A stretch of DNA of 64,000 nucleotides from Cyclobacteriaceae bacterium. GTDB taxonomy: Bacteria; Bacteroidota; Bacteroidia; Cytophagales; Cyclobacteriaceae. Below the pieces are notes generated by a model. That model was not told the DNA's origin and searched no databases. It saw nothing but the letters and a program-made list of their open reading frames with translations. The position numbers were made by a program, and so were the translations under genes. Shown piece after piece: positions 36,471-46,780 of this stretch; the stretch's first letter is position 1, and each line of letters begins with the position of its first letter. The stretch spans positions 124,001 to 188,000 of the forward strand of contig JAHCHY010000001.1 of the NCBI GenBank assembly GCA_026129485.1, read 5' to 3'.

Positions 36471-36851
36471 TTATCCTTTAGTTGCTTTCTTCTTATTCGC
36501 TACCGTCTTGCGCTTACCTTTACGGGTACGGGCATTGTTCTTGGTAGTTTGTCCGCGTACCGGTAATCCTTTGCGATGACGGAGGCCACGATAACAGCCA
36601 ATGTCCATCAGGCGCTTGATGCTCAGTTGAACTTCCGATTTGAGGGCGCCCTCAATCTTAAATTCTTCGGCAATAGCGGCACGAATGGCATTTGATTCTT
36701 CATCATTCCATTCTTTCGCTTTCTTATCCCAGTTTACGCCTACTTTCGTAAGAATACGCTGAGCTGATCTGCGGCCAATGCCATAGATGTACGTAAGGGC
36801 GATTTCGCCTCTTTTATTATCCGGAATATCTACACCAGCAATACGTGCCAT
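36471..36851 (-). CDS. rpsM: 30S ribosomal protein S13
   Basis: A 126-aa head protein contacting tRNA and 16S r[28 protein letters not shown] at the start, [17 protein letters not shown]...NARTRKG in the tail. Two bases follow the rpmJ stop. Confidence 0.98.
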   Translation of the reverse strand: MARIAGVDIPDNKRGEIALTYIYGIGRRSAQRILTKVGVNWDKKAKEWNDEESNAIRAAIAEEFKIEGALKSEVQLSIKRLMDIGCYRGLRHRKGLPVRGQTTKNNARTRKGKRKTVANKKKATKG

Positions 36852-36853
36852 AA

Positions 36854-36970
36854 TTATCCTTGTCTTTGTTTATACCGTGGATTCTTCTTGTTAATAACAT
36901 ACAGCTTGCCCTTGCGCCTGATGATCTTGCAATCGGCACTGCGTTTTTTTATAGATGCCCTGACTTTCAT
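36854..36970 (-). CDS. rpmJ: 50S ribosomal protein L36
   Basis: A 38-aa protein found by translating the gap between infA and rps[21 protein letters not shown] then [17 protein letters not shown]. Only one Cys remains, so this is the zinc-free (C-minus) form. Gap to infA is six bases. Confidence 0.97.
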   Translation of the reverse strand: MKVRASIKKRSADCKIIRRKGKLYVINKKNPRYKQRQG

Positions 36971-36976
36971 AGTCTT

Positions 36977-37195
36977 CTATTTATATCTAAACGTTATTCT
37001 TCCTTTTGTCAAATCATAAGGCGACATTTCCAGTCTTACCTTATCGCCAGGCAGAATCCGGATGTAGTGCATCCGCATCTTACCTGAAATATGTGCCAGC
37101 ACTTCGTGGCCATTCTCCAACTGCACCCTGAACATGGCGTTGGAAAGCGCCTCCAAAATGGTTCCGTCCTGCTCTATCGACTTTTGTTTCGCCAC
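36977..37195 (-). CDS. infA: Translation initiation factor IF-1
   Basis: A 72-aa S1/OB-fold protein of exact family length. [40 protein letters not shown], and [21 protein letters not shown] are diagnostic. The start overlaps the map gene's 3' end by 22 bases, implying translational coupling. Confidence 0.99.
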   Translation of the reverse strand: MAKQKSIEQDGTILEALSNAMFRVQLENGHEVLAHISGKMRMHYIRILPGDKVRLEMSPYDLTKGRITFRYK

Positions 37196-37968
37196 TTGAA
37201 CGAATAGTTTTGTTCTATATACTCGTGAGTCGTTAAGACTTCTGTTCTATCCTTATGGATCGCCACCGTATGCTCAAAATGGGCCGAAGGTTTGCGATCT
37301 GTTGTCCGGATTGTCCAACCATCTTTCTCCTGCACCACGCTTTTGGTTCCCAGGTTAATCATGGGCTCTATCGCGAACACCATTCCCGGGGCCAGCTTCA
37401 CGCCTTTTCCGCGTTTTCCGTAGTTGGGAACCTCCGGATCCTCATGCAGATCTTTGCCTACTCCGTGGCCCACCAGCTCGCGAACCACACCGTAGCCAAA
37501 CTGCTCTACATGTTGTTGAATCGCGAAGCTCACATCACCCATCCGGTTGCCCGCACGCGCCTGACCTATTCCGATCATAAGCGATTGATACGTGCGCTCC
37601 AGCAACGTTAACACTTCCTCGCTCACTTTCTCCAACGGATACGTATAAGCCGAATCGCTGTGGAAGCCTTTAAACTTCACCCCGCAATCAATTGAAACCA
37701 CATCGGTTTCTTTCAGCTCGTACTCGCCCGGAAAACCGTGCACCACCACTTCGTTTATCGAGATGCACAAGGCAGCCGGAAACCCGTGGTAATTCTTAAA
37801 TGAAGGCGAGCCTCCATGATCGCGAATAAATTCTTCGGCAAGCTTATCCAGTTCTTTGGTTTTTACCCCCGGTCTTACCCGTTTGGCAACTTCACCATGC
37901 ACTTTTCCTAAGATCTGTGCACTGTCCCTGATTAACTGAATCTCCTCGTCCGTCTTATAGCGAATCAT
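37174..37968 (-). CDS. map: Methionine aminopeptidase type I
   Basis: A 264-aa enzyme removing N-terminal Met from nascent proteins. Five metal ligands are visible: Asp in SIDCG, Asp in HSDSAYT, His in GHGVG, Glu in AIEPM and Glu in FEHTV. Type I lacks the SH3-like extension, as here. It lies between secY and infA, which is the usual place in this phylum. Confidence 0.98.
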   Translation of the reverse strand: MIRYKTDEEIQLIRDSAQILGKVHGEVAKRVRPGVKTKELDKLAEEFIRDHGGSPSFKNYHGFPAALCISINEVVVHGFPGEYELKETDVVSIDCGVKFKGFHSDSAYTYPLEKVSEEVLTLLERTYQSLMIGIGQARAGNRMGDVSFAIQQHVEQFGYGVVRELVGHGVGKDLHEDPEVPNYGKRGKGVKLAPGMVFAIEPMINLGTKSVVQEKDGWTIRTTDRKPSAHFEHTVAIHKDRTEVLTTHEYIEQNYSFKWRNKSR

Positions 37969-37974
37969 TCAACT

Positions 37975-39294
37975 TCAAGCCGCAGCAAACTGAGAACGTC
38001 CTTTTACCCTACCCGACTTCATCATGCCTTCGTAATGCCTCATCAACAGGTAGCTTTCAATCTGCTGAAGGGTGTCTAACACAACACCAACCAAAATCAG
38101 AAGTGAAGTACCACCATAGAATTGAGCAAAGTTCTGCGTAATGCCGGCCTTCACTGCAAACGCAGGCAGGATAGCAACCGCAGCCAGGAAGATGGCGCCC
38201 GGTAAAGTTATCTTCGATAAAATACTATCAATAAATTCAGCGGTTTCCTTACCCGGCTTAATACCCGGTATAAAACCTCCATTCCGCTTCAGGTTATCCG
38301 CAATGTCGTTAGATGGCACCGTGATAGCCGTATAGAAGAAAGTGAAAATCAAAATAAGCGTGGCAAACAACAGGTTATACTGCCACGATGTAAAGTCGGC
38401 AAAGGTAGAGCCTACATACGTGCCGATATCGCTGTCCTGCCAGATCTGGGCAACAAGCGGAGGAATGAACATCAGCGCCTGCGCAAAGATGATGGGCATT
38501 ACACCGGCTGAGTTCAGCTTCAACGGAATAAAATCGCGCTTGCCGCCATAAAGCTTATTCCCTACCACCTGCTTGGCATATTGCACCGGGATTCTGCGGG
38601 TTGCCTGTGTAAGCGCAATTACTCCCACTACTACAAAGAACAGGGCCAATACTTCAAGGATAAACAGCAACATACCATTCATTCCTTTGGTGTCAATCTC
38701 CTGGTAGATGGCTACCGGGAAACGGGACACAATACCAATCATAATCAGCATGCTGATACCATTACCAATTCCTTTATCGGTAATACGCTCGCCTAACCAC
38801 ATGCAGAACATGGTGCCCGCAATCAGGATTACAATGGAAGATAAAGTGAAGAACAAGCCGGGATTCACAACAGCCTCATTTGGAATAGTGGCCCGGATAT
38901 AGCCGTATGACTGGGCGGCTGTAATAATGATGGTAAGGATGCGGGTAAACTGGTTAAGGCGCTTACGACCGCTCTCACCTTCTTTCTGCAGCTTGGTAAA
39001 ATGTGGTACAGCCACCGTAAGAAGCTGCACTACGATAGATGCCGAGATGTAAGGCATAATACCCAGGGCAAAAATGGATGCTCTGCTGAATGAGCCCCCC
39101 AAGAAAGTATTTAACAAATCGAAAATTCCACCCTGCGTTCCACCGGTTTGCTCAAGAATTACCGCATCCACACCGGGCAATACAATGTATGAGCCCAAAC
39201 GGAAGATGATCAGAAACCCGATTGTATTCAGAATGCGAATACGAAGGTCTTCGATTGAAAAAATGTTCTTTATGGTCGTAAAGAAACGCTTCAT
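37975..39294 (-). CDS. secY: Protein translocase subunit SecY
   Basis: A 439-aa, ten-helix channel protein. Start MKRFFTTIKNIFSIEDLRIRI; signatures GIMPYISASIVVQLL in TM2 and IPVQYAKQVVGNKLYGG in the large cytoplasmic loop. Its start overlaps the rplO stop as TAATG. SecE/G are not in the window. Confidence 0.98.
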   Translation of the reverse strand: MKRFFTTIKNIFSIEDLRIRILNTIGFLIIFRLGSYIVLPGVDAVILEQTGGTQGGIFDLLNTFLGGSFSRASIFALGIMPYISASIVVQLLTVAVPHFTKLQKEGESGRKRLNQFTRILTIIITAAQSYGYIRATIPNEAVVNPGLFFTLSSIVILIAGTMFCMWLGERITDKGIGNGISMLIMIGIVSRFPVAIYQEIDTKGMNGMLLFILEVLALFFVVVGVIALTQATRRIPVQYAKQVVGNKLYGGKRDFIPLKLNSAGVMPIIFAQALMFIPPLVAQIWQDSDIGTYVGSTFADFTSWQYNLLFATLILIFTFFYTAITVPSNDIADNLKRNGGFIPGIKPGKETAEFIDSILSKITLPGAIFLAAVAILPAFAVKAGITQNFAQFYGGTSLLILVGVVLDTLQQIESYLLMRHYEGMMKSGRVKGRSQFAAA

Positions 39295-39740
39295 TACTTA
39301 ATAGTTGTGGCGGTTCCGCCTACGTTTTCAATTGCTTTGGTGGCTGCTTCCGAGAAGGCATGTGCCTCCACGCTGACTTTTGCCTTCAGCTCGCCACGTC
39401 CTAAAATCTTTACACTGTCTTTTTTACCTACAATCCCGTTATCAATCATCAACTGAATGGTGATGGCAGGCGCTTTTGTTTTCTGAGCAAGATCTTCAAG
39501 CGTATCCAGGTTGATAGCTTTGAAATAAACTTTCTCATTGTTTTTGAAACCGAACTTGGGAATGCGCCTCTGCAAAGGCATCTGGCCACCCTCAAAACCA
39601 AATTTCTTGTGGTAGCCCGAACGTGATTGCGCACCTTTATGTCCGCGACCTGCGGTGCTTCCGCCAGAACCCTGGCCTCTTCCCAGGCGCTTATTTGTCT
39701 TTACCGAACCTTCAGCCGGCTTAAGTGTATGCAGTTTCAT
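39294..39740 (-). CDS. rplO: 50S ribosomal protein L15
   Basis: A 148-aa protein. MKLHTLKPAEGSVKTNKRLGRGQGSG...AGRGHKGAQSRSG is the Gly/Lys-rich N-terminus of L15. RRIPKFGFKN and the C-terminal EAHAFSEAATKAIENVGG follow. It is coupled to secY. Confidence 0.98.
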   Translation of the reverse strand: MKLHTLKPAEGSVKTNKRLGRGQGSGGSTAGRGHKGAQSRSGYHKKFGFEGGQMPLQRRIPKFGFKNNEKVYFKAINLDTLEDLAQKTKAPAITIQLMIDNGIVGKKDSVKILGRGELKAKVSVEAHAFSEAATKAIENVGGTATTIK

Positions 39741-39743
39741 TTC

Positions 39744-39923
39744 TTATAATTCGGTTACTGTCACCAAATGCTTTACTTTTTCCACCATTCCTCTAATCTG
39801 GGGTGTGTACTCTACCTCAACAGAACGGTGAACTTTTCCTAATCCCAAAGATTGAATAGTCCTCAATTGGGTTTCAGGTCTTTTTATCGTACTACGGGTT
39901 TGTGTAATTCTAACTTTTGCCAT
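39744..39923 (-). CDS. rpmD: 50S ribosomal protein L30
   Basis: A 59-aa protein found in the rplO-rpsE gap. [19 protein letters not shown], then [20 protein letters not shown] and [14 protein letters not shown] match L30. Gaps are three bases to rplO and five to rpsE. Confidence 0.97.
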   Translation of the reverse strand: MAKVRITQTRSTIKRPETQLRTIQSLGLGKVHRSVEVEYTPQIRGMVEKVKHLVTVTEL

Positions 39924-39928
39924 GACCC

Positions 39929-40447
39929 TTATCCGTTAAATACTTTTGATAAAGAAACACCGCGGTTGCGGGCAATGCTTTGAGGATCGCGCATGGTGGT
40001 TAAAGCTTTGAAAGTAGCTTTCACCACGTTGTGCGGGTTGGATGATCCTTTGGATTTTGCCAGCACGTTGTGTACACCGGCACTTTCCAGTACGGCACGC
40101 ATGGCGCCACCGGCAATTACGCCTGTACCGGGCGAAGCCGGCTTCAGTAACACAAAGCCACCGCCAAACTTACCAAGCGACTCGTGCGGCACAGTTCCTT
40201 TGATAATCGGAACCTTAACCAGGTGCTTCTTCGCGTCATCAATGCCTTTTGTAATGGCATCGGTTACTTCATTGGCTTTACCCAAACCATAACCTACTAC
40301 CCCATTTCCATCGCCTACTACCACAATGGCAGCAAAGCTGAACCTTCTACCACCTTTTACTACTTTGGCTACACGCTGGATAGCAACCACCTTTTCTTTC
40401 AGGTCGATTTCGCTTGCCTTTACTGCGCTGACGTTACTTTGTGACAT
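39929..40447 (-). CDS. rpsE: 30S ribosomal protein S5
   Basis: A 172-aa protein. The double-stranded RNA-binding domain ([19 protein letters not shown]) and [15 protein letters not shown], then [22 protein letters not shown] in the S5 fold. This is the decoding-centre protein where spectinomycin resistance mutations occur in other bacteria. Confidence 0.98.
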   Translation of the reverse strand: MSQSNVSAVKASEIDLKEKVVAIQRVAKVVKGGRRFSFAAIVVVGDGNGVVGYGLGKANEVTDAITKGIDDAKKHLVKVPIIKGTVPHESLGKFGGGFVLLKPASPGTGVIAGGAMRAVLESAGVHNVLAKSKGSSNPHNVVKATFKALTTMRDPQSIARNRGVSLSKVFNG

Positions 40448-40453
40448 GCTGAA

Positions 40454-40801
40454 TTAAAATTTTAAACCTCCTTCTCTGGCTCCTTCAGCCAAAGCTTTGA
40501 TGTTACCATGATAGAGATACCCGTTGCGATCGAACACAATCTCTGTGATGCCCGCGGCAACAGCTTTCTCAGCTACTTTCTTACCCACGCTTTTAGAGAT
40601 GGTAAGATTAACGCCACCTTTCTTATCCAGTTCGATAGAAGATGATGAAGTTACGGTATGTCCCTTCGAGTCGTCTATGACTTGCGCATAGATTACTTTA
40701 TTGCTCCGGAACACAGACAAGCGCGGCCTTGCTGATGTACCTTCCAGCTTCTTACGAATGCCCTTCTTAATGCGGACTCTTCTGTCTTTAATGTTTGCCA
40801 T
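40454..40801 (-). CDS. rplR: 50S ribosomal protein L18
   Basis: A 115-aa 5S rRNA binder. [21 protein letters not shown] and the C-terminal [26 protein letters not shown] are diagnostic. Confidence 0.98.
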   Translation of the reverse strand: MANIKDRRVRIKKGIRKKLEGTSARPRLSVFRSNKVIYAQVIDDSKGHTVTSSSSIELDKKGGVNLTISKSVGKKVAEKAVAAGITEIVFDRNGYLYHGNIKALAEGAREGGLKF

Positions 40802-40809
40802 GCCTGATA

Positions 40810-41367
40810 TTATTTAGCAGCTGCCTTACCAGCTTTTCTACGTACATACTCACCCACAAAGCGGATACCTTTACCTTTATAAGGTTCAACCGGGCGCAAC
40901 GATTTAATCTTAGCTGCTACCTGGCCGATCAATTGCTTATCAATACCTTCCAGCGTAATGGTGGGATTCTGACCTTTCTCCTGGGTAGCCACCACCTTAA
41001 GCTCGGATGGAATACCTACAATAACACTGTGAGAATAACCTAAGCTAAGATCCAGCACATTGCCCTGGGCTGCTGCTTTATAACCTACACCAACCAATTC
41101 AAGCTGTGCTTTGTAACCTTCGCTAACACCTTTTACCATGTTGGCAATAAGCGCACGATACAAACCGTGCATGGCCTTATGGCGCTTTTGCTCGGTAGGA
41201 CGCTTAACTACTACTTCACCTTCTTCCAATGCAATCTGGAAGTCAGGGTCAACGGTTTGCTTTAACTCACCTTTCGGGCCTTTAACGCTAACTACGTGAT
41301 CAGCCTCGCTGAAGGAGAATGTTACTCCTTTCGGAAGTGCTATGGGTAATTTACCTATACGTGACAT
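40810..41367 (-). CDS. rplF: 50S ribosomal protein L6
   Basis: A 185-aa protein with duplicated L6 domains. [17 protein letters not shown] at the start and [25 protein letters not shown] near the end are standard. Confidence 0.98.
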   Translation of the reverse strand: MSRIGKLPIALPKGVTFSFSEADHVVSVKGPKGELKQTVDPDFQIALEEGEVVVKRPTEQKRHKAMHGLYRALIANMVKGVSEGYKAQLELVGVGYKAAAQGNVLDLSLGYSHSVIVGIPSELKVVATQEKGQNPTITLEGIDKQLIGQVAAKIKSLRPVEPYKGKGIRFVGEYVRRKAGKAAAK

Positions 41368-41382
41368 GACCTGCTTCTTTTA

Positions 41383-41787
41383 TTAATAGATGTAACACAA
41401 TACTTCACCACCTACATTAAGCGCCTTGGCCTCCTTATCGGTAATAACTCCCTTGGATGTTGAAAGGATAGCAATACCCAATCCATTCAATACACGGGGC
41501 AAATTATCAGACGGCCTGTACTGGCGCAAACCCGGAGTGCTTATCCGCTGAAGGCTGGTAATGGCTGACTCCCTGGTATCAGGATTATACTTCAATGCAA
41601 TCTTGATGCTGCCTTGCTTGTTGGAAGTTTCCTCAAACTTGTAGTTCAGGATGTAGCCCTTATCAAAGAGCACTTTGGTTACTTCCTTTTTGATGTTGGA
41701 AGCAGGAACCTCTACCACGCGATGGCGTGCCTTGATGGCATTGCGTAACCGGGTTAAATAATCTGCTATTGGATCCGTTGTTTTCAT
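41383..41787 (-). CDS. rpsH: 30S ribosomal protein S8
   Basis: A 134-aa 16S rRNA central-domain binder. [18 protein letters not shown] and the C-terminal [19 protein letters not shown]...GGEVLCYIY are diagnostic. It is the first gene after the internal promoter at 41829-41859; in E. coli S8 is the autoregulator of the spc operon. Confidence 0.98.
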   Translation of the reverse strand: MKTTDPIADYLTRLRNAIKARHRVVEVPASNIKKEVTKVLFDKGYILNYKFEETSNKQGSIKIALKYNPDTRESAITSLQRISTPGLRQYRPSDNLPRVLNGLGIAILSTSKGVITDKEAKALNVGGEVLCYIY

Positions 41788-41803
41788 TTTACTTATTTAA
41801 AAA

Positions 41804-41829
41804 GCAAACCCGTTTTTTGAACGGGCTGC
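41804..41829 (-). terminator. Terminator-like hairpin overlapping the internal ribosomal promoter
   Basis: On the minus strand GCAGCCCGTT (41829-41820) pairs with AACGGGTTTGC (41814-41804), followed by TTTTT. It lies between rpsN and rpsH. The predicted start of transcription from the adjoining promoter falls within the first arm, so only transcripts reading through from rpsN would form the complete hairpin. Confidence 0.65.
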
Positions 41830-41859
41830 AAAGATATATAACAATTTCTGTTATCCAAA
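41829..41859 (-). promoter_or_regulatory. Internal promoter upstream of rpsH
   Basis: Minus-strand TTTG (41859-41856), a 19-base spacer, then TATCTTTG (41836-41829) form a full match to the Bacteroidota -33/-7 promoter consensus. The following bases CAGCCC resemble those after the rplC promoter. It would drive rpsH to rplQ independently of the upstream ribosomal genes. Confidence 0.75.
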
Positions 41860-41872
41860 CTGTTACCCGGTT

Positions 41873-41888
41873 CCCCGATAAATCGGGG
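41873..41888. other. Short hairpin downstream of rpsN
   Basis: CCCCGAT (41873-41879) and ATCGGGG (41882-41888) are reverse complements. Located between the rpsN stop and the internal promoter, it may be a stabilising or pausing stem-loop of the upstream unit. No T-tract follows directly. Confidence 0.4.
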
Positions 41889-41927
41889 CCTTGATACTCA
41901 GCAACCAAATATGTTAAAAAGGCGCTT

Positions 41928-42197
41928 TTACCAGCTTGCCTTGGTCAAACCCGGGATTTTACCCTCGTTTGCCATCTGGCGGAACTGGTTACGGCAAATG
42001 CCGAACTTACCCATGTAGCCGCGCGGGCGGCCGGTAAGTTTGCAGCGTTTGCGCAGGCGCACGGCCGATGAGCTTCTTGGAAGCTTATCCAACCCTGCCC
42101 AATCGCCAGCTTCTTTTAAAGCCTTGCGCTTGGCTGCGTAGCGCGTTACCAGTTTTTCCTTCTTCTTGTCTCTTGCAACAATGGATAGTTTTGCCAT
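41928..42197 (-). CDS. rpsN: 30S ribosomal protein S14 (zinc-independent form)
   Basis: An 89-aa S14. [21 protein letters not shown] then [18 protein letters not shown] is the long form; the two CxxC pairs of the short zinc form are absent. The 140-bp spacer after it holds a hairpin, a promoter and a terminator-like element. Confidence 0.98.
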   Translation of the reverse strand: MAKLSIVARDKKKEKLVTRYAAKRKALKEAGDWAGLDKLPRSSSAVRLRKRCKLTGRPRGYMGKFGICRNQFRQMANEGKIPGLTKASW

Positions 42198-42205
42198 GGA
42201 GTCAA

Positions 42206-42757
42206 TTAGTTTTTATTTACAAATGGCATTCCCAGCGCCTTTAGCAACTCGTAGCTTTCTTCGTCCGAAGCAGCCGATGTTACAAAGGTGATATCCATAC
42301 CATTAATTTTGTTCACTTTATCGATCGAGATCTCGGGGAAGATGATCTGCTCTTTCACACCCAGGGTGTAATTTCCACGACCGTCAAAGCCTTTGTCGCT
42401 CACGCCTTTGAAATCGCGCACGCGGGGCAAAGCCACGTTCATCAATCGGTCCATAAATTCATACATCCGGTCGCCACGCAGGGTAACCTTAGCGCCAATA
42501 GGCTGGTTTCCGCGCAGCTTAAAGTTGGAGATGTCTTTTTTGGAACGGGTGGCTACGGCCTTCTGGCCCGAAATGGTGGATAGTTCTTCCACGCCTACAT
42601 CAATCAGCTTCTTATCGGCAACGGCTGCGCCAATACCTTTGTTGATGCAAATTTTTTCCACTTTGGGTACCTGCATGACTGACTTATACTGAAACTTCTG
42701 CTTCAGGCCAGGAACTACATCCTTCAGGTACTTTTCTTTTAATCTTGGAGTTGCCAT
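42206..42757 (-). CDS. rplE: 50S ribosomal protein L5
   Basis: A 183-aa 5S rRNA binder. [51 protein letters not shown] and [10 protein letters not shown] are diagnostic. The start overlaps the rplX stop by one base (TAATG). Confidence 0.98.
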   Translation of the reverse strand: MATPRLKEKYLKDVVPGLKQKFQYKSVMQVPKVEKICINKGIGAAVADKKLIDVGVEELSTISGQKAVATRSKKDISNFKLRGNQPIGAKVTLRGDRMYEFMDRLMNVALPRVRDFKGVSDKGFDGRGNYTLGVKEQIIFPEISIDKVNKINGMDITFVTSAASDEESYELLKALGMPFVNKN

Positions 42758-43098
42758 TACTTGATAAATTCTCCTGTTTTCTTTGAAAATCTCTGCAGCT
42801 TACCTTTTTCGTTAAGCTTTCTGCCTGTGCGGGTGGGCTTTCCGGAAGAAGGATCAACCAACATCAGGTTGCTGATGTGAATGGTACCCTCCATCTTTTT
42901 AATTCCACCTTCAGGCTTTCCGGCAGAAGGCTTCTGGTGCTTGGTTACCATATTAATGCCTTCCACAATAGCGCGATTCTTATCGGCTAATACTTCCAGT
43001 ACTTTGCCTTGCTTATCCTTGTCATCACCAGCCAGCACCAGCACCGTATCGCCTTTGCGGATGTGCAGCTTGGGCTGCTTGTTATACTTTCTTTCCAT
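42757..43098 (-). CDS. rplX: 50S ribosomal protein L24
   Basis: A 113-aa KOW-domain assembly initiator. [22 protein letters not shown], then [20 protein letters not shown] slightly longer C-terminal basic tail is present ([15 protein letters not shown]). Confidence 0.98.
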   Translation of the reverse strand: MERKYNKQPKLHIRKGDTVLVLAGDDKDKQGKVLEVLADKNRAIVEGINMVTKHQKPSAGKPEGGIKKMEGTIHISNLMLVDPSSGKPTRTGRKLNEKGKLQRFSKKTGEFIK

Positions 43099-43101
43099 AA
43101 C

Positions 43102-43470
43102 TTATAATACTTCAGGTGCCAAAGACACGATTTTCATGAACTGCTTCTCGCGCAACTCGCGGGCTACGGGTCCGAAAATACGGGTACCCCGCGGCTCATC
43201 CTGTGCATTCAGCAATACGGCAGCATTATCTTCAAAGCGAATGTATGAACCGTCTTTTCTGCGAACCTCTTTTTTGGTGCGCACAATCACGGCCCTTGAT
43301 ACTGTTCCTTTTTTGATCTGGCTGGTCGGTATGGCTGACTTAACCGTAACCACGATTTTATCGCCCACGCTGGCCGACTCTCTTCTTGTTCCCCCCAGTA
43401 CGTGTACACAAAGAACTTCTTTGGCACCGCTATTATCGGCTACAACGAGCCTGCTTTCTGTAGATATCAT
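43102..43470 (-). CDS. rplN: 50S ribosomal protein L14
   Basis: A 122-aa protein of exact family length. [38 protein letters not shown], and [15 protein letters not shown]. Two bases follow the rpsQ stop. Confidence 0.99.
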   Translation of the reverse strand: MISTESRLVVADNSGAKEVLCVHVLGGTRRESASVGDKIVVTVKSAIPTSQIKKGTVSRAVIVRTKKEVRRKDGSYIRFEDNAAVLLNAQDEPRGTRIFGPVARELREKQFMKIVSLAPEVL

Positions 43471-43472
43471 GG

Positions 43473-43733
43473 TTACTTCGCTTTTTCAATGATTTCAACC
43501 AATCTCCATCTTTTGTTTTTGCTTAACGGACGGGTTTCCATAATGCGCACAGTGTCGCCTATACCAGCCTCGTTCTTTTCGTCATGGGCCATGAACTTGG
43601 TTGTTTTGTTCATGAACTTGCCGTAGATCGGGTGCTTAACCTTACGGTCAATTGCAATCGTGATGGACTTCTGCATCTTATTGCTTACCACCTTACCGAT
43701 TCTTTCTTTTCTTAAATTCCTTGCCGTCTCCAT
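43473..43733 (-). CDS. rpsQ: 30S ribosomal protein S17
   Basis: An 86-aa OB-fold protein. [40 protein letters not shown], and [18 protein letters not shown] are diagnostic. Confidence 0.98.
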   Translation of the reverse strand: METARNLRKERIGKVVSNKMQKSITIAIDRKVKHPIYGKFMNKTTKFMAHDEKNEAGIGDTVRIMETRPLSKNKRWRLVEIIEKAK

Positions 43734-43739
43734 GACAAC

Positions 43740-43934
43740 TTATTTTTGAGTTTCTTTTGCTTTCAATTCCGTCTTCAAGCGGGCAATTAACCTGCGGGTT
43801 TCTTTAATGCGCATCGGGTTTTCGATAGCGGAAACCTGGTGCGCAAATTTCAGTTTACGAAGCGCCTCATTCTCGCTGCCGATCTTTTCAGTAAGCTCGG
43901 CCGGTGTTAATCCTTTGATCTCTGCGTTTTTCAT
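43740..43934 (-). CDS. rpmC: 50S ribosomal protein L29
   Basis: A 64-aa two-helix protein near the exit tunnel. [18 protein letters not shown] and the [17 protein letters not shown] helix match. The start overlaps rplP by four bases (ATGA). Confidence 0.97.
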   Translation of the reverse strand: MKNAEIKGLTPAELTEKIGSENEALRKLKFAHQVSAIENPMRIKETRRLIARLKTELKAKETQK

Positions 43935-44362
43935 TTTGCTGCTTGTTCAACGTAATCTCTTCTTATCGTAAAGCGGGTTTTGATCGGCAACTTACCATCG
44001 GCCAATGCCAATGCTTCTTTAGCAGTTGCCAGGGTAACACCACCGGCTTCAAACAAAATCGTACCGGGTTTGATAACAGCCACCCAGTATTCCGGTGCTC
44101 CTTTACCTTTACCCATACGTACCTCGGCAGGCTTGCGGGTAATCGGCTTATCCGGGAATATGCGAATCCACACCTGACCTTCACGTTTCATGGCACGGGT
44201 TACGGCCACACGGGCAGCTTCCAATTGACGAGCGGTAATCCAACCGGGCTCCAGGGCTTTCAATGCAAATGAACCAAAGGCAATCTGGTGGCCACGTGTA
44301 GCCGATCCCTTTATCTTGCCTTTTTGCATTTTCCTGAATTTCGTCCGTTTAGGCTGTAACAT
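43931..44362 (-). CDS. rplP: 50S ribosomal protein L16
   Basis: A 143-aa protein. [19 protein letters not shown] at the start; [29 protein letters not shown] in the middle, shown in two parts of the aminoacyl-tRNA-binding region. Length is normal. Confidence 0.98.
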   Translation of the reverse strand: MLQPKRTKFRKMQKGKIKGSATRGHQIAFGSFALKALEPGWITARQLEAARVAVTRAMKREGQVWIRIFPDKPITRKPAEVRMGKGKGAPEYWVAVIKPGTILFEAGGVTLATAKEALALADGKLPIKTRFTIRRDYVEQAAK

Positions 44363-44391
44363 GATTTCCTAAAATTTTAACTGTCTTAAAA

Positions 44392-45171
44392 TTATTTCTT
44401 TGCTCTTCTTTCTGAACGATCTCCACCGCGCTCATTTCTGCCGCCACGTTCACCGCCTCTTCTTCTTTCGCCACCACCTGTATGGCCAGATTTGTTTTCT
44501 CCACCAGTGTTACTTACCATTCCTATATTAGGCGATAAGTCGCGCTTGCCATAAACCTCACCTTTGAAGATCCAAACTTTGATACCGATTTTACCATACA
44601 CAGTCTGTGCTTCTGAAATTGCATAATCAATATCAGCACGAAGCGTATGCAATGGAATACGTCCTTCCTTATACTGCTCGGTACGCGCCATATCGGCACC
44701 GGCCAAACGGCCAGATAATTTTACTTTGATACCTTCTGCACCTACACGCATGGTAGCGGCAATAGCCTGCTTCATAGCCCTGCGGTAAGAAATACGTGCT
44801 TCCAGCTGCTGAGCGATCGATTCACCTACCAGGCGGGCATCCAGCTCAGGACGCTTGATCTCGTAGATGTTGATCTGTACATCTTTATTGGTAAGCTTCT
44901 TCAGCTCTTCCTTGATTTTATCTACTTCGTTACCGCCTTTACCAATAACCACACCCGGACGGGCCGTGTGAATAGTTAGGGTGATCCTCTTCAGTGTGCG
45001 CTCGATAACTACTTTAGAGATGCCGCCTTTCTGAATACGGGCATCCACATACTTTCTTATTTTCTGGTCTTCAACCAGCTTATCAGAAAATGTATTTCCA
45101 CCGAACCAGCTGGAATCCCAGCCGCGTACTATGCCTAATCTGAAACCTACGGGGTTAATCTTTTGTCCCAT
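44392..45171 (-). CDS. rpsC: 30S ribosomal protein S3 with Gly/Arg-rich tail
   Basis: A 259-aa protein forming the mRNA entry site with S4 and S5. [20 protein letters not shown], the KH motif [17 protein letters not shown] and [17 protein letters not shown] are diagnostic. After about residue 215 a [19 protein letters not shown]-type tail extends beyond the E. coli protein. The start overlaps the rplV stop by one base. Confidence 0.98.
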   Translation of the reverse strand: MGQKINPVGFRLGIVRGWDSSWFGGNTFSDKLVEDQKIRKYVDARIQKGGISKVVIERTLKRITLTIHTARPGVVIGKGGNEVDKIKEELKKLTNKDVQINIYEIKRPELDARLVGESIAQQLEARISYRRAMKQAIAATMRVGAEGIKVKLSGRLAGADMARTEQYKEGRIPLHTLRADIDYAISEAQTVYGKIGIKVWIFKGEVYGKRDLSPNIGMVSNTGGENKSGHTGGGERRRGGERGGRNERGGDRSERRAKK

Positions 45172-45638
45172 TACTCTTTCGTTTCTTTAGATTCTGATTT
45201 AGCCGCCTCAACCTTTACAGGCATGCGGTCAACTGTTAATGTTACGTGATTTGATCTTTTGCGAATGCGATGCGCACGACCTTGCGGAGCCGGTCTTAAG
45301 CGCTTCAGAATTCTGCCGCCATCTACAAATACCTCTTTTACAAAAAGATCAGCTTCTTCCAGCTTTACATCGCTGTTCTTTGCTTCCCAGCTGCTGATGG
45401 CAGAAAGCAACAGCTTTTCCATTTTGGCAGCCGGATGCTTGGCTTCGTACTTCAGGATATTCAGGGCCTTGCTCACCCGCTCGCCACGGATCAGGTCTGC
45501 AACCAGCCGCATTTTGCGAGGTGAAGAAGGAACATCTTTTAAATATGCGGTAGCAGGGCCTTGCTTGGCAGCTTCTTTCACCGCCTTGATCTTCTCCCTT
45601 TTAACTACCGACCGTTTCTTTTTCTTTTCTGTTTCCAT
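45171..45638 (-). CDS. rplV: 50S ribosomal protein L22 with basic N-terminal extension
   Basis: A 155-aa protein. The conserved core starts around [20 protein letters not shown] (residue 31), preceded by a Lys-rich extension ([16 protein letters not shown]). [20 protein letters not shown] is the exit-tunnel loop where macrolide resistance mutations occur elsewhere. Confidence 0.97.
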   Translation of the reverse strand: METEKKKKRSVVKREKIKAVKEAAKQGPATAYLKDVPSSPRKMRLVADLIRGERVSKALNILKYEAKHPAAKMEKLLLSAISSWEAKNSDVKLEEADLFVKEVFVDGGRILKRLRPAPQGRAHRIRKRSNHVTLTVDRMPVKVEAAKSESKETKE

Positions 45639-45670
45639 TGTTCAGGAATCTTTGATGTTTACCTGATTAC

Positions 45671-45943
45671 TTAACCATTCTTATTATTACCGGAGTGTCC
45701 TTTGAACGTGCGGGTGGGTGCAAATTCACCCAGCTTGTGGCCCACCATGTTCTCGGTTACATAAACAGGAATAAACTTGTTACCGTTATGCACGGCAAAA
45801 GTATGCCCGATGCAATCCGGGGTAATGGTAGATCTGCGCGACCAGGTTTTGATAACTGATTTCTTACCTGATTGTTCCATAGCCTGCACTTTTTTGGCGA
45901 GGCGTGCGTCTAAATAAGGACCTTTTTTTACTGACCTTCCCAT
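45671..45943 (-). CDS. rpsS: 30S ribosomal protein S19
   Basis: A 90-aa head protein. [41 protein letters not shown], and [19 protein letters not shown] are diagnostic. Confidence 0.99.
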   Translation of the reverse strand: MGRSVKKGPYLDARLAKKVQAMEQSGKKSVIKTWSRRSTITPDCIGHTFAVHNGNKFIPVYVTENMVGHKLGEFAPTRTFKGHSGNNKNG

Positions 45944-45945
45944 AA

Positions 45946-46770
45946 TTATTTCTTCCTTCTTGCAATGATTAAACCATCAGAATACTTCTTCGGATGACGG
46001 GTTTTCTTTCCTTTGGAAAGCAAGCCCTTGCGTGATCTCGGATGACCGCCTGAAGCGCGACCTTCACCACCACCCATCGGGTGATCTACCGGGTTCATCG
46101 CTACCGGCCGCGTGCGAGGGCGAACACCTCTCCAACGGCTGCGGCCTGCCTTACCCACACTTTCGTTCATGTGCTCTGCATTGGAAACAGCGCCAACCGT
46201 AGCCAGGCAGTTTACCAACACATTACGCATTTCGCCAGAAGGCATTTTTAAAGTTGCATAGCTGCCTTCGCGGGCAACCAACTGAACAAAAGCGCCTGCA
46301 CTGCGTGCAATGGATGCGCCTGTTCCGGGTTTGATTTCTACGTTATGCACGATAGTACCAATCGGAATTTTAGCCAATGGCAATGCATTGCCTACTTCCG
46401 GGGCGATATCTTCACCGGACAATACAGTCTGGCCTACCTTAATTCCCTGCGGAGCAAGGATATAAGACTTGAATCCATCTGCATAGAACAGCTTGGCAAT
46501 ACGTGCTGTACGGGTAGGATCGTATTCAATTGATTTTACTACAGCCGGGATTCCAAAACGGTTACGCTTGAAATCAACCAAACGGATTTTCTGCTTGTGT
46601 CCACCGCCAATGTAGCGCATAGTCATACGGCCAACATTGTTACGGCCACCTGATTTCTTGATGGTTGCCACCAAAGATTTTTCAGGTTTGCTTTCTGTTA
46701 TATCCTCGAAGCCGGGAGACAATCTGTGGCGAGTGCCTGCGGTTACGGGTCTAAGTTTTTTCAACGCCAT
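45946..46770 (-). CDS. rplB: 50S ribosomal protein L2
   Basis: A 274-aa peptidyl-transferase-proximal protein. [53 protein letters not shown] with the conserved functional His, and the basic C-terminus. Length is standard. Confidence 0.99.
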   Translation of the reverse strand: MALKKLRPVTAGTRHRLSPGFEDITESKPEKSLVATIKKSGGRNNVGRMTMRYIGGGHKQKIRLVDFKRNRFGIPAVVKSIEYDPTRTARIAKLFYADGFKSYILAPQGIKVGQTVLSGEDIAPEVGNALPLAKIPIGTIVHNVEIKPGTGASIARSAGAFVQLVAREGSYATLKMPSGEMRNVLVNCLATVGAVSNAEHMNESVGKAGRSRWRGVRPRTRPVAMNPVDHPMGGGEGRASGGHPRSRKGLLSKGKKTRHPKKYSDGLIIARRKK

Positions 46771-46780
46771 TGTTCAGAAA

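Noticed and set aside
42881-43492. 203-aa plus-strand ORF
   Set aside because: Antisense to rplX and rplN, both unmistakable; it is a shadow of codon bias.
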